Assembly (NCBI GenBank): GCA_001636815.1
Contig: AZHD01000007.1
Location: forward strand, 843,077 to 907,076
From: Niveomyces insectorum RCEF 264
Taxonomy: Eukaryota; Ascomycota; Sordariomycetes; Hypocreales; Cordycipitaceae
Length of the DNA stretch: 64,000 nt
Direction of reading: 5' to 3'
Shown here: one piece after another, positions 1-11,097 of the stretch
Position numbering within the stretch: the stretch's first letter is position 1
Layout: every line of letters begins with the position of its first letter
Made by a program: the position numbers and the translations under genes
The notes under the pieces: generated by a model
Seen by the model: only the letters and a program-made list of their open reading frames with translations
The model's database searches: none
What the model was told of the DNA's origin: nothing

Positions 1-70
1 AGACAACGAGGGAATACGTCGGCTAATCGGAAGGACCACGCATCTAGTATGGAGCTACTCTGATTTCTAG

Positions 71-1019
71 ACGCAAACTGCCAAGCTGGCCACCGTCGCC
101 GGCATGGGCTTTGGTGGCGATGCCATATATCAGTCTCGCGTATTCGACCGCCTACTATGATTGCTTTGGTGCGCTCGAGGACAGACTGAACCGCGCTTTG
201 CGAGCGCGATCCGAGACAGGACCTGAGCCTGCAAACGGGCCAATGCCCGACAACGAGCATGCTGGTCCGGATCCGGCCAACGACCCAGCGGGAGAGAACC
301 CGGAACGCGGAGGCATCGGGGCTACGTTGCGCCGGATCGGCAACGTCCTGGCGAATGCTTTGCACCACCAAGACGACATTGTGATTGAAAATGTGGGAGC
401 CGCAGCGGCTTTCGGTGATGGCGAGGATGTTGCCATCCAACTGGAAATCGTTATGGGCGACGCAGGCGAGCCCCAGGACGACGAGGAGATCGTGGAAGCG
501 GACGGGCCCGTTGACGGGGAAGCGCGGCTGCCTCCAAACATGTTGGGATTCGGGCCCGATGGAGATGGCCAGGCCCCTGACGCGGACCAGGGAAACCAGG
601 CTGGCGACAACAATGCCAACGGCCCCGACGCCGATGGTAATGACAACGGCAACGGCAACGGCAACGCAAATGAGCCTGCGGTTGATGCGAATCGTGGTGT
701 GATGATGTTCTCGGACGTCCTCGTTGCGATGACCACGCAGCTGCTGCTGCCTCGCATTGCCGCCATGTGTGGCCAATTGCTGGGCGGCGTTGTACCCCGT
801 TCTTGGGTTACAAGACCGGACGCCAAGAGACCAGGGGGTCTGCTGCAGGAACGCTGGGGTCGGAGCCTCGTTGGTGGATGCGTGTTTATCGTGTTACGGG
901 ATGCGTGGCGTCTGTACACAAAGTACCGCCGTGTGCAAGTAAAACAGCACCGAAAGATCAAGAACGTCGACCGCCGAAAAAAACGGGCAAGCGGCGACGG
1001 CACGGTATCGAACTCATAA
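71..1019 (+). CDS. 3' part of a RING-type (RINGv/RING-CH-like) membrane protein, truncated at the window start
   Basis: Last exon of a gene whose 5' part lies outside the window. The exon probably begins at 71, after an intron end at 58-70 (CTGAT branch-like site, then TAG); the same frame has a stop at 45-47, so it cannot extend further left. It encodes 315 residues. The middle is acidic and rich in Asn/Gly/Asp (repeated NGNGN), so probably disordered. The C-terminus carries a conserved block with RWGRSLVGGC and a basic tail ending KNVDRR. From memory, this block and the WPP...YYD segment before it match the C-terminal part of fungal RING finger domain proteins (MARCH/Doa10-like membrane ubiquitin ligases). 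The RING itself is not in the window, so ligase function is inferred. It is convergent with the galactokinase gene, 174 bp away. Confidence 0.7.
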
Positions 1020-1193
1020 AAAGGAGGAGGAGATCAGACGTTGTTGTATTTGTACGTACATATTCGTATTTTTGCGCAATCGCAACGAGCAGCAAAGCAA
1101 TTCATATCGGATTCATTATGTACTTGACAATGTCATATTCAAAACGTTGTTGATGCAGTATCGACTTTTTCGTTTCATGGGCAATGCATTGCT

Positions 1194-2931
1194 TCACGAC
1201 GTCTTTTTCTCCACCACGAAGACGGCGCTCCCGCTCCCCGGTCGGCTTGCGAGGACTGCCGCACTCTTCTGCTCTGGTTCCAGGGCTCGTTTCGCATAGT
1301 ATCCCCTTTCCCAGGCGTCCGTGATCTCCGCGACTTTGTTGGCCGGCACGAGGTGCACGCTGCAGCCGCCCCATCCCGCACCAGTGAGGCGGCTGCCGTA
1401 GCTGCCTGCCCCTCGGGCAATGGTGCACAGCTCGTCCAGCTCGGGGCAGCTGCACTCGTACAGGTCCCGGCACGAATCCTGTGACGCGTTCAGCAGCGCA
1501 CCCAGCCGCGCGTTGAAGGCCGTTGTATCCGGCCCCGTCGTCGGGTGGTGCGTTTCCTCGTTGAGGAGCGCCATGAATGCGAATACGCGCAGCGCCTCGC
1601 CAAAGACGTGACGGGCGCGCTGCTGCAATTTGAAGCGCTCGGCCCGGACGGGGAAGCGAGACATGTAGCGGGCGTTCAGCTCGTCCACGGACACGCCGAG
1701 CACGGCCGACACTTCTTCGCGGGTGTAGCCCTCGGGTTGCGTCAAGGTGCTGCTGACAAGCTCCAGCAGCTCGTGCAGTTCCCTCTCGGCGCTTGCCCGC
1801 ACGCCGCCGCCTGCCTGCGTTTTGGCGGAAAAGTAGGCCTCGTGGAACCCGTGCAGGCTGATGCCGAGAGGCGACGCATCGCGTGGCAAGACCGTGCCGG
1901 GGGCGTTGAGCCGGGCGTTGAGATACGCGGCCGCGAGCGTGCATTCGACCACCCGCAGATTGTAGTTGACGGGCCCGGTCACAAACTTGTCGGCGGCGAC
2001 AAACGTCTGGGCAATCAGAAAACAGATCTCCGGGTTTGTGGTGGGAAACGAAACCGGACGGGCGGAGAGCGTCGGCGTGAAGGTGACAAAGAGCGCCGAG
2101 CCGCGCTCCGCAAACACAGACGCCGACTGATCCATACTGAGCGTCACAAACCGTCGGTAGTTAGAATGTGTGGATAAACAAAGGCGAGAGTATATCATAC
2201 GACGTATATATATAAATAGAAAAAAAAAGAAAAAAAAAAAAGAAAAAGAAAAAAAATTCTTTCACGTACCCGCCTGAATTTACACCAACGAAACGCTCGC
2301 TTACAATGGCGAGCTCAGTGAGCTCCGTCTTGTCCACGGCCGTCTCGTTGTTCGCCGCCATGACGCTCAGGGCGCTGGCGCTCGTGAACGCGGCACTGGA
2401 GCTCAACCCGCCGCCCACGGGCACCGTGCCATCCATCAGGATCTGCATGCTCTTCGGCCGGAACCCGTGGCCGTGCTTCGTCCTGAGCAGTGCCAACGCG
2501 CCCCGGAGGCCGCTCTTGAAGTAGTTTGTCCATTCGTGCACGCTGGCGTCGATGGCCACGTCCTCTCCATACGCAAGGGCAAACTCGTGCGCCGGAAACT
2601 TGGCGTCCTGGAGGTTGGCGATTTGCAGGTTGAAGGAGGTGGACCCTGCGGAGCCGGCTGCGCCAGATTCACGGTCGTCGACCACACGTACGGCCACCAG
2701 GCAATCCTCCGAAATGGCCATGGGCAGCACGCTGTACAAGGAATAGTCAATGTGCTCGCCGATGATGTTCACACGACCGGGGCTGCGTGCGACGAAGTCG
2801 GCGGGCTGCCCGTATTTGGCCTCGAAGGCAGAGAGCAACGTCTCCCATCGCTTCGTCTGCGCCTCCAGTGCAGTAGCAGGGTAGATGTCTGACAACGCGT
2901 GAACAACGGGTACGATGCCAGCCATTGTCAT
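1194..2931 (-). CDS. GAL1: Galactokinase (GHMP kinase family)
   Basis: Phosphorylates alpha-D-galactose at C1 using ATP, the first committed step of the cytosolic Leloir pathway. CDS is complement(join(1194..2136,2270..2931)). The in-frame ATG at 2925 (MAGIV) is equally possible, giving 532 aa instead of 534, a normal length for fungal galactokinase. Numbered from the ATG at 2925: galactokinase signature GRVNIIGEHIDY at 50-61; GHMP ATP loop GTVPVGGGLSSSAAF at 166-180; C-terminal GHMP motif GSRLTGAGWGGC. The 133-bp intron (donor GTACGT, CTAAC branch, acceptor CAG at 2137) restores the conserved VGVNSGGMDQ across the junction and carries a long purine tract (T-rich on the coding strand). No other Leloir gene lies nearby. 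It shares a divergent 0.93-kb upstream region with the SET gene. Confidence 0.96.
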
Positions 2932-3860
2932 GTGTGTCTTTTGGGAAAGTATCGAAAGTCCTGGAGGCACTGGGGAGTTTGTCAGGGCGGGGAGGAGAAC
3001 CAGAGGGGGTGGCGGAAAAAAAAAACGCAACTCTGAGGCTTTGTATGCGTTTTGTTTCCGTTTTGTTGTCGACGTAATACTCCGTATATGTTGTCTTCGT
3101 GTCAATGTCGTGAGAACGTTTCTCTTCGTCTTTTCTCCTTTTTCAGTTAGACGTAAGGGGTCTGCCGGAAGATATAAACGTCGTTGTGTGAATCACAACC
3201 CCTTCTTCCATGAGTGGAATCTGACTTCCCCCCCAAAAATTATGGAAAAGTTGAAACCAAAATAACGGTGTCTCAGTTGTCGTTTTCACGAGTTTCGTGG
3301 GGTTGTCTTCTATAATTTACGGGTCCTCAAGCTTCAGCAAATAGATACTCGCCCCGGGAGAATGACACTCACCATGGGTGTTTTTTTTTTTTGCGGGCCA
3401 TATTGGTTTTCTGGTCGGGGTTACTTTCACCGAGGCTGTGGCGAAGTTTTCGATACCAAAGCTGTGAACCGAGTTCCAGCCATACCGGCACTTTTGCCTT
3501 TATTTTTAATGACACCTAATTCAACCAGCAACCATTATAACTGCCCTGGAACGGCATGGCTAAAACGTAGGGGTCGGCGCGTTGAAGAAAAGAGAGACAA
3601 ATCAAAAACCAACAATCGACACAAGTATAGCGAGACATCACCCGGGTGAAAAGGAGCTCCAAGAACTCAATTCAATAAATCAGGGTTTCTTCTGTGCTTT
3701 CAACTGTAACGACGTAGGATGCCACGGAGTAGGTCTTTAGGCAGTATAATTACCCCTGGTTTCAAAAGGTGGAAGCCCCTTTGATCCTTTTTGTTTTTTT
3801 TTTTCTGTTTTTATTGCTTTTTGTTTGCTTTTTAGCTTCACTGAAGCTCCTCATATCGAC
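2932..3860. promoter_or_regulatory. Shared upstream region of galactokinase (-) and SET gene (+)
   Basis: 929 bp without a credible gene. It holds the two 5' leaders, a perfect TACTCCGTA at 3078-3086, and T-runs around 3380-3391 and 3788-3803. The region just before the SET start is strongly pyrimidine-rich. No known transcription-factor site could be assigned with confidence. Confidence 0.5.
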
Positions 3861-5173
3861 ATGGCTTTCCTAGCGAGACCAAAAAATCTGGTTGCAATAT
3901 TTTTGCCCATTCTGGCCGTCGTCTATTACTGTTCGTGGAAAAATCAAGTCCCTGATCTCGGTCGACGCGGGGCCGCCGGTCGTCCAGCCCCTGAAACCGG
4001 TGCACTAGCATCACAAGCGAAAGGGCAGGACGGGCCACGTCCGGGTACCTGGACACAACACCAGCACTGCGTTGGGGAGATTTGCGTGTCTGCCAGCCAG
4101 ACGTATGGAAACGGCTTGTCGATTGCGACCAACGCAAAGAATGCCGCCATCGTCGCCGGGTTTCCGACCGGCGCGGTCCGCCACCAGGAAGCCCGCGTCT
4201 TGACGCCGCCCCCCTTTTTCGAAACACAGATCGAGGGCAAAGGGATCGGGCTGCGTGCGAACGCGTCCATACGCAAAGGCGACATTGTCATGGTCCACAC
4301 GCCCACGGTCCTGGTGCATCTGAAGACGCATTTTCACTTGGCACCGGGTCCCCGAGAAGGCCTCTACGTGGCCGCCGTGCAGCATCTGCCGGCGCCAGCG
4401 CGGCGGCGATTCATGCGTCTCGCGGGCGCGACCGTCTACGACAAGGTCGACACAAACGGCTTTCGCTTGTTTGTCGACGGGCAGAACGAAGACGGCGCGC
4501 ATCTTGGCTGCTACCCCGAGTCCGCCCGTTTGAATCACGACTGCCGACCAAAGTACGAGAAACCAACAAACAGAACTGCAATCAATCTGATATGACTGAC
4601 ACCGCAGTGGCTTTTTTTTTTTTTTTTTTTTCCCTTTGCCCTAGTTTACAATATTACATGACCAACATTACGCAAACGATCGTTGCGGTCCGAGACATCG
4701 CCGTGGGCGAGGAGCTGACCGTCAGTTACATCGACGGCGTCCTCTCCCGCGCAGAGCGCCAAGAGCGCCTGCACGACTGGGGGTTCACCTGCTCGTGCGC
4801 CCATTGCCGGCTGCGCGGTGCGGACGCGGCCGCATCCGACGCGCGAATCCGGGCGATCGAGAAGATCACCAAAGACCTCGAAGAACGAGACAACCCGGCC
4901 GTGACGGCGGCGACGGGTGCGCAGCTCGCCGCGCTCTACGAGGCCGAGAAACTGGACGTGTACTTGGGACACGTATACACGCAGGCAGCCCTGAACTACG
5001 CCTTGTTTGGCGTGGAGGACGGGGCGTTGGAGTTTGCGACCAAAGCCGCCGCAGCCCTCGAGCGGGAATTCGGCCCCGACGCGCCGGACATTGCTGCCAT
5101 GCGAGAGCTTGCGGCAAACCCCAAGGCACATTGGTCGTGGGAGTTGAAGAAAAAGCGTCAAGAAAAAGAATAA
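3861..5173 (+). CDS. SET-domain protein with N-terminal membrane anchor
   Basis: CDS is join(3861..4552,4645..5173), 406 aa. Residues about 9-25 are hydrophobic (LVAIFLPILAVVYY), so the protein is probably a signal-anchored or secretory-pathway SET protein, not a nuclear histone methyltransferase. The SET domain runs from about 135 to 290: KGIGLRANASIRKGD, then RLNHDCRPN at 223-231, GEELTVSY, and a post-SET-like FTCSCAHC. The 92-bp intron (donor GTACGA, CTGAC branch, acceptor CTAG) splits the Asn codon of RPN; splicing restores RLNHDCRPNLQYY, which fixes the model. The intron contains a run of 20 T. The family binds S-adenosylmethionine and methylates lysines; the substrate is unknown. Tail to tail with the SFH1 gene, 265 bp away. 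Confidence 0.88.
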
Positions 5174-5438
5174 AAAGTAAAATAGACTGTTCTGCCTCAT
5201 TTCCGCCCCCTCCCCCTTCATCACTGGTCGCACCCCCTTTCCGTATTTATGAAAAAAACGAAGACGAAAACAAAACAGAGACCGCTTGGACACATTCAAA
5301 GTTCGCCCGTTGTTCCACCTTTCCAGCACTTCCCGATCGAACTCCTATTTTGGGCAACCGTTTGCGCGACACGAAAGAACCATAATATTACAAAAAGCGC
5401 CGACTGCGCACCACAAATCCAACAAAAAAATCCTCGCG

Positions 5439-7294
5439 TTATGAAAGAACCACGTCGTTGTCGTGAAGCAGTTTTGTCCACCGCGGCAACTTCTTATCGC
5501 GTTCGTACATAAACCCACAGTTGTGGCACAAAGTCTAAATCAGTCAGCCCACGTGTCTCTTAAGAAAAAAAAGTTGATGGGGTAAAAAAATCAACGTACT
5601 CTTGGTCCGTGAGGGCCGTCACGGACGGCCCAGACGCTGGTCCCCCATATGCGGCAATGGGAGCAGCGCCAGGCAGTTCGCTCGGCATCGGTCAGTGTGC
5701 CTCCACCGCCGTACCCGCCGCCCGTGGCGTCGGGTGTGCCGCGCCCTCCCGGGGTGCCCGAACGGGCCAGAGGCGATAGGCTGCGGAATCGCCGCTTCTT
5801 CTTTGTCCGTTCGCCGCGACCCATGCGCTCCTCTTCTTGTTCCACCAGCCCGCCAAAGCCGAAACCAACGGGAACGCCGCCGGCCATGCCTGTATTGCTG
5901 CTGAAACGCGCCGTTTCGCGCCGCAGGCGACGCAATTGCCGTTCCCGGTCACCCTCCCGCTTCTCAATGTCCTCTTTCGACAGAACCTCCATTTTTGGCT
6001 CCCACTGGTCGGCCAAGTGCTCGGGGTCGTACCGCCAACCGGCTCCTTCTCCGGCTGCCGAAATGGCCGCGTCGTTCGGAAAATCGGTCAGGCCGCCCGG
6101 CCCGAATCCGGCCACCAACCCTCCCGATTCGCAAGCCTCCTTTTTCAGCCGCAAAACGGCTTCGTAGATTGCGTGTGTCATAGCAGGGACCCACTCCCCA
6201 GCAAGCCCCAGATCGGCGCACGTCTGTTTGGCAAAGGCTTCCGCCGCTCCTGGCGGATGCAGGAGAGACCACTCAAACTTGTCTGTATACAACCGCGACG
6301 ACAAATTGATGCTGAGATTGACAATGCAACGGTATGTATCGTCCGGGTTGTAATCGTCGGAATCGGAACGGATGGCCGTAGCGCTTGCCGTCACATCACT
6401 TGATAACAGCGGTGTTGTCGCGGCTGCCGGGGTCGCTGTGTGGTGACCCTGCTTCGATGGCGTGGGTGCCGCGGCGCCTGTGCCGTTTCGCTGCGGCGTG
6501 TCACTTCGATTGAAGGGCGTGGGTGAATCACGGTACGCGCCGGCGGCTCCAAAACCGGATTGCGAGTGAAACAAGGGGTGCAAAGCCACACCTGCGTATT
6601 CTTCCAGCTGGGTGCGGATCTGCTTGCTGATCTCGGCGGCAACAGGGCTTCGAACGGGCAGATCTAGGTCTTGTGTGAGTCCGATCGCAAACTGGTCGGT
6701 CGTGATGAGGGCCTCGTGGAGATTCCACAGAAAGGTGTCTTTGAGCCGGTACGGCGGGGTCATCTCCGGTTGTCGGTTGAGCGGGTTGGACATGTCGAAC
6801 TGGGCGTGGTTGTTGTTGTAAGAGCCCGGTTGTGGGCCGATCGGGGGTCCAAGAGGCGCCAGGGGGACAAAGGCGGGGACGTCGACGTCGATGCGGATGG
6901 GAACGAGCGTCGACGGGAGACAAGCTTGCGCATAGTTGGCCAGGTCGGACCGTGGGATTTTTGACTTTCCCTGCCAGTCTCGCCAGACACCCTGCACCTC
7001 CACGGGCTCCGTCGCCTCCTTGCCAGGCCGATCACTCTGCTCCGCTTTGCCAACGCTGTCGTCCCTTCGGAGATTGCGCAGGCCTGCGGGCCGTCGCCGC
7101 AAATCGTCGTCGTCGTCATCATAGTCGTCGAACCCGTCCTCCGCGTAGTTGATGATCGTTGTTCCGCGTTTCGTTGTTTTCGGCGCCGACGGCGCCGTCG
7201 GGTTCGCAGGCACGAGCAGGGAGTTGTTGTAGGCACGCAGACGCGCCGCATACGACGTCCAGTAGGCCTGCGGCGCCGACGCCGTGCTGCTCAT
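5439..7294 (-). CDS. SFH1: SNF5/SFH1-family chromatin-remodelling subunit with C-terminal GATA-like finger
   Basis: Core subunit of a SWI/SNF- or RSC-type nucleosome remodeller, acting in the nucleus. CDS is complement(join(5439..5534,5600..7294)), 596 aa. The N-terminal part has an acidic DDYDDDDDD stretch. The SNF5 region is visible in two parts: LVPIRIDVDVPAF with KDTFLWNLHE and the following segment, then YRCIVNLSINLSSRLYTDKFEW. A basic/Gly-rich linker follows (TKKKRRFRS). The C-terminus is a zinc finger with C544-x2-C547 and C568-x2-C571 and the line WGTSVWAVRDGP. The 65-bp intron (donor GTACGT, CTGAC branch, TTTAG acceptor) lies inside the finger; the short last exon supplies TLCHNCG. 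The finger is characteristic of fungal SNF5/SFH1 proteins. SFH1 and SNF5 paralogues cannot be told apart with certainty here. Confidence 0.9.
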
Positions 7295-8169
7295 GGTGAA
7301 GTATGGTGCGACAATGCGTCAACACATGCGAGGGAGAGCTTCTTGGGAGGATGGCGACGAAGATGAAGCTTTCGTTGCTGTCGTAGCGAGAACAGCCAAC
7401 CACGACGTTGTGGCGGATATGTCGACAAAATGATGATAGGAGAAGAAAAAACAACGCGATCCTCTCTCAAAACCAACAGCTTTCACAGAACAAGGCGGCT
7501 CCGACGTGCGGTTGCTAATGCGTGGAGACAGGTCGCTGAAGTGGCATGAATTGGCTTTCTCGCGACAGCCTCGAGCACGTCGGAGTCGCGCTTTGTGCAA
7601 TTTTGCGATTGAAGCTCGGAGTCACATGATCTGGCTGCTTCACGGTTGATTCATAAGAAATTACGTAAGCAAACTTGGACCCCATATCATTTTGGCTGAC
7701 ATCTGAACGACGACTTCTTTTACCACATCACGACCCGCATACGTACAAGGCTATGTCGCTGATGGGCCATCGTCCCGTCTCTGGACATCTTCGCCTTCAG
7801 ACTAAATCAACAGGGCCTGTCAAGCACTTTGTCCCACGTGCTACGAGCTGGCCCAGTTTTTGGTCTTTCCGAGGAAGGAAGCATCAGCTGAGCTGCATAT
7901 CGTAGTATTTTCCATCGTAGTTTCCCAACTTAAATCTGAGATCAGCTGGCCCGATGTTTTGTGACTGGTCGTGCAACTGACCAACTCGAGAAGCCTCTGG
8001 CTTAAATTTCACACTTCGCGCAGTTGATCGTCTTTTTTCGTCGTCCGTCGCCGTTAAACCCTCAGAGCAAAAAACCCGTCCTGGATCGCACCTAACGTTG
8101 GGCTTTCTGTTTCCTATTCATGCCTTCGAAATCCTAGAACTACCACACAGAGAAAGCAAACATTCGGCT
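7295..8169. promoter_or_regulatory. Divergent upstream region of SFH1 (-) and SLATT gene (+)
   Basis: 875 bp with no supported gene; small open frames here lack codon bias or recognisable motifs. It must hold the promoters and 5' leaders of both genes. No conserved site was recognised. Confidence 0.45.
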
Positions 8170-9162
8170 ATGCCGCTGCCAGACGAAAGAGATCTCGACG
8201 ACGCGTCAGAGCAGACACCTCTGTTGGGCGACGCGGCAACCGAGCGCGCTGTGCCCGCTCCGGCCAACGTGGGGAGAGCCGACCGTGCAGATCAACATCC
8301 TACTGCTGCTGCTGCTGCTCCTGGCGACAGCCGTGCAGCCGTTGCGCAGCCGCCGCGCGTGGTTTCTCCTCGTGGCCACGGCGTGGTCGCTTCGTCTTCT
8401 GGCCGGAACCTGGCCGAGACGAACACCAACCCATCTTGGGGGAAACCGGCGGGCCTGGAGCCGCGCAAACCAAATGACGACAATTTGGTGATTTTTCGGC
8501 ACGCTGTGGGCATCAACAGCCAACTGGATGGCCGTGCTGAGCCCTCCAATGTCGAACAAGGCCGTAAGACGGCAACAGGCATCTACCTGCGCGTGCTCAA
8601 AGAAGAGCGGTCCAAGACGTTTCGGTTCCACGTAATAAACACCGTTGTCAACACGTGCCACGTCGTTCAGATTTTGGTCGGGGCCGCGCTCACAACGCTT
8701 GGTCCGGGGGCCGCCAGTCACACGGTGGCCATCACGACGCTCGGCGCGGCCAACACCGTCATAGCAGGCTTGCTCGCCCTGTTCAAGAGCCAAGGTCTCC
8801 CCGAGCGGATGCACAAGGACGCCGTCGAATTTCGCCGCTTGAAAGACTGGATCGAAGAGACGGATGCCCTGCTGGCGACGGGCATCATCGGACGCAACCG
8901 CAAAGAGGTCGGCATGTTGGTGGAGTCGGCGTTCAAGAAATACAACGCCGTGCTTGCCAGCGAAGAGATCAATAAGCCGGATAATTACGTGCGTCAACAG
9001 CCAGAAGAAGACCACCAACACGAGCACGAGCAGGAGCCCGATCACGACAACCGTCCCGGAACCGACTGCCGTCACAGGCACCAAGATCCGTCCGTGGCCG
9101 CGAATGATGATGGCAACGCTGACGGCGCTGGCAACGCGATTGTGCGGTCGAACGTGCGGTAG
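8170..9162 (+). CDS. SLATT-domain (fungal type) two-TM membrane protein
   Basis: Intronless, 330 aa from the ATG at 8170. Residues 132-265 match the fungal SLATT family (SMODS and SLOG-associating 2TM effector domain) by eye: RVLKEERSKTFRFHVINT, TM helix about 155-176 (HVVQILVGAALTTLG), TM helix about 183-205 (TVAITTLGAANTVIAGLLAL), then KSQGLPERMHKDAVEFRRL and an amphipathic DWIEETDALLATG. The first 130 residues are low-complexity. They include EQTPLL (14-19), which fits the acidic dileucine signal [DE]xxxL[LI] for vacuolar/endosomal sorting. The tail is His/Glu/Asp-rich. In bacteria SLATT proteins are proposed pore-forming effectors beside nucleotide-generating or -sensing genes; the fungal proteins are largely uncharacterised. 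No cyclic-nucleotide synthase or NLR lies next to it here. Confidence 0.82.
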   Translation: MPLPDERDLDDASEQTPLLGDAATERAVPAPANVGRADRADQHPTAAAAAPGDSRAAVAQPPRVVSPRGHGVVASSSGRNLAETNTNPSWGKPAGLEPRKPNDDNLVIFRHAVGINSQLDGRAEPSNVEQGRKTATGIYLRVLKEERSKTFRFHVINTVVNTCHVVQILVGAALTTLGPGAASHTVAITTLGAANTVIAGLLALFKSQGLPERMHKDAVEFRRLKDWIEETDALLATGIIGRNRKEVGMLVESAFKKYNAVLASEEINKPDNYVRQQPEEDHQHEHEQEPDHDNRPGTDCRHRHQDPSVAANDDGNADGAGNAIVRSNVR

Positions 9163-9569
9163 ATTCGGTGAAGAATCCAAGACGTTCGCTTGCGCTTTCG
9201 ATTTTTCATTTTCCGGTTGTTGGCCTGAGTCTTTACGAGCCCGCATTGCCTTGATTTGGCGTTTCGTTACTTTTTTCTAAAAGATGTCGTACAACATGGT
9301 ACTGCGCAACTGTCGAGCAATTTGGTGAGGTGACGTGATGGAAAGAGGACCTATGCATGCTGGGGTTTGCTCACAACTTGTCACACGGACATTTTCATCC
9401 CGCCTTACGACCGTTTTTGTGCACTTCAATCAGTCTTAAGCCAGAACCGAAAGCATTCATTCTTAATAAGAGGAAAAGACCAAGACTACACAAAGAATAT
9501 TTAGTTCAAAATCTGACTCGGTCTTTCTGTTATCGCCAAGCCGAGCAGCAAACCCCAGTTTTCATATAC

Positions 9570-11097
9570 TCATTGGTATTCTTGCTTGATCGTCGTTGTG
9601 GCCCTTATTCTAGAAAGCTTCCCAGTGTCTTGTTCATCTTGACAAGTAGTAGGCGAGTTCATGCCAGCTCCGATAATTGTCTCGTTCCGTCCGCGGCGGG
9701 CAACTATTTCCTGGTATGTCTGGACCGGTCGTGGCTTTGCTACAACCTCGCGCAGTACGTCGAGACCTGATTCTGGATCGTCGTGCAGGGCATCGGTGCT
9801 GTCGCCGACTTTACTGTACTGCCCAGATGGCGTGCTACCCGCGCCCCCTGAACCCCCCCAGGTCTGTAGCGGATTGTCATTCCCAACCGCGGGAGCGAGA
9901 GCCGCTCCCGGCGTTGCCATGAACTTCGGAAAGAAACGACTGATAAAAGGACGCAAAGTCGGCAGACAAGCAGCCATTAGTGCCACTGTCAGCTCGAGGT
10001 AGGACCACAGTGCCGCGCCCGTATTTGCCCATGTGGTATCGGAGGAGGTCGCGGCTGCATCGAGGGTCGAGAGCCGTACAATGGAAATCACACATGTTCT
10101 GAGAACAGAACGACCGAACAATCAGTAGTCTGTTTTGAACCGACCTCTATGCACACATTTCAGCTCCAACCAAAGAAAAAAAATACTCACAAGAGGCCGA
10201 GGCAAAGAATGAGAGACAGGAGGATTTTTTGCCTCAAGGGAAGCTGCAGCTGCCGAATGACAGGAACTGTTGGGGAGCCCGTTAGCGGTCTTGTCCCGTG
10301 TGCCGCGGTTTGAAAACAAGGCGCCAAAGCATGCAACCTACGGGGCATGAGGAAAATGGAAAAGTCCGTGATCATGTTGATCACCGCTGGCGCAAAAAAG
10401 GCCGGTACGAAATCGATGCAGTGGCCTTTGACGGTCGGGTCCCACAGGCGCTGAATCGGGAGGCAAAGCATCGAAAGACTGACGATCAGGGCCACACCCC
10501 AGGCAGAAAGTATAACGAGAGCTATGACGATAGCAAGCTGGATCCATCTTCCAACAAAGATGCGGCGGTACATGAGGACGATGGATGCTTTCACCAAGAC
10601 GAGAGCAGCGTTGTACACAAGAATGCTCGAGTAAAATGCCTGGCGATCCGTCGGGGTACTGGTTTAGTAATGGGGCTCTCTGCAAACAAGCCATGCAACG
10701 GGAAACAACCAAAGATGATGAACACACAAACTGACCTCTGTGTATGGAACAAGGTCGGGTACTGTCCAAACGTGGCGGCCCATGCCAAAATGCTGTTCTG
10801 TTTGAAGAAAAACAAGGACATATTAGTACCCGCATTCCCGTTTGTTTTGACATCACTCGTAAAGGAAACCAAATGCAACCACGCACCAAGACCGATGGCT
10901 ACGGCCGCCGCAATGGCCAATATTTGGGCAACAACGAGCACCCAATCATCTGCGCCAAAGGCACGAACGATGAGAGCTCTTGTGACCACGCGCAGTGTGA
11001 CGAGAGTTGTGGTGACTACACAACAGACTGTGACGATGGAAATAATCTCCGGTACTTTTGATTGTTGATTGAGAGAAGGGTCTGCGTCTAGAACCAT
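9570..11097 (-). CDS. PTH11-type (fungal rhodopsin-fold) integral membrane receptor
   Basis: Seven-TM plasma-membrane protein of the fungal family that includes Pth11, thought to sense surface or chemical cues. Five exons: complement(join(9570..10098,10191..10266,10342..10639,10736..10797,10887..11097)), 391 aa. Splicing restores family hallmarks: FGADDWVLVVAQ in TM2, EQHFGMGRHVW across intron 1, YRRIF after TM4, LMPLPVIRQLQLPLRQK across intron 3, and TCVISIVRLSTL across intron 4. A Gly/Ser-rich cytoplasmic tail follows TM7. There is no N-terminal CFEM domain. The acceptor of intron 2 (CGCCAG, giving YTEAFYSS) was chosen because it alone keeps the frame. Ligand unknown. Downstream it is 408 bp from the SLATT gene, tail to tail. 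Confidence 0.9.

Noticed and set aside
155..1003. Long minus-strand open frame opposite the RING-type gene
   Set aside because: It is a GC-rich shadow of the + strand gene; it has Ser/Pro/Ala low complexity with no family motifs, and the + frame carries the conserved C-terminal block.
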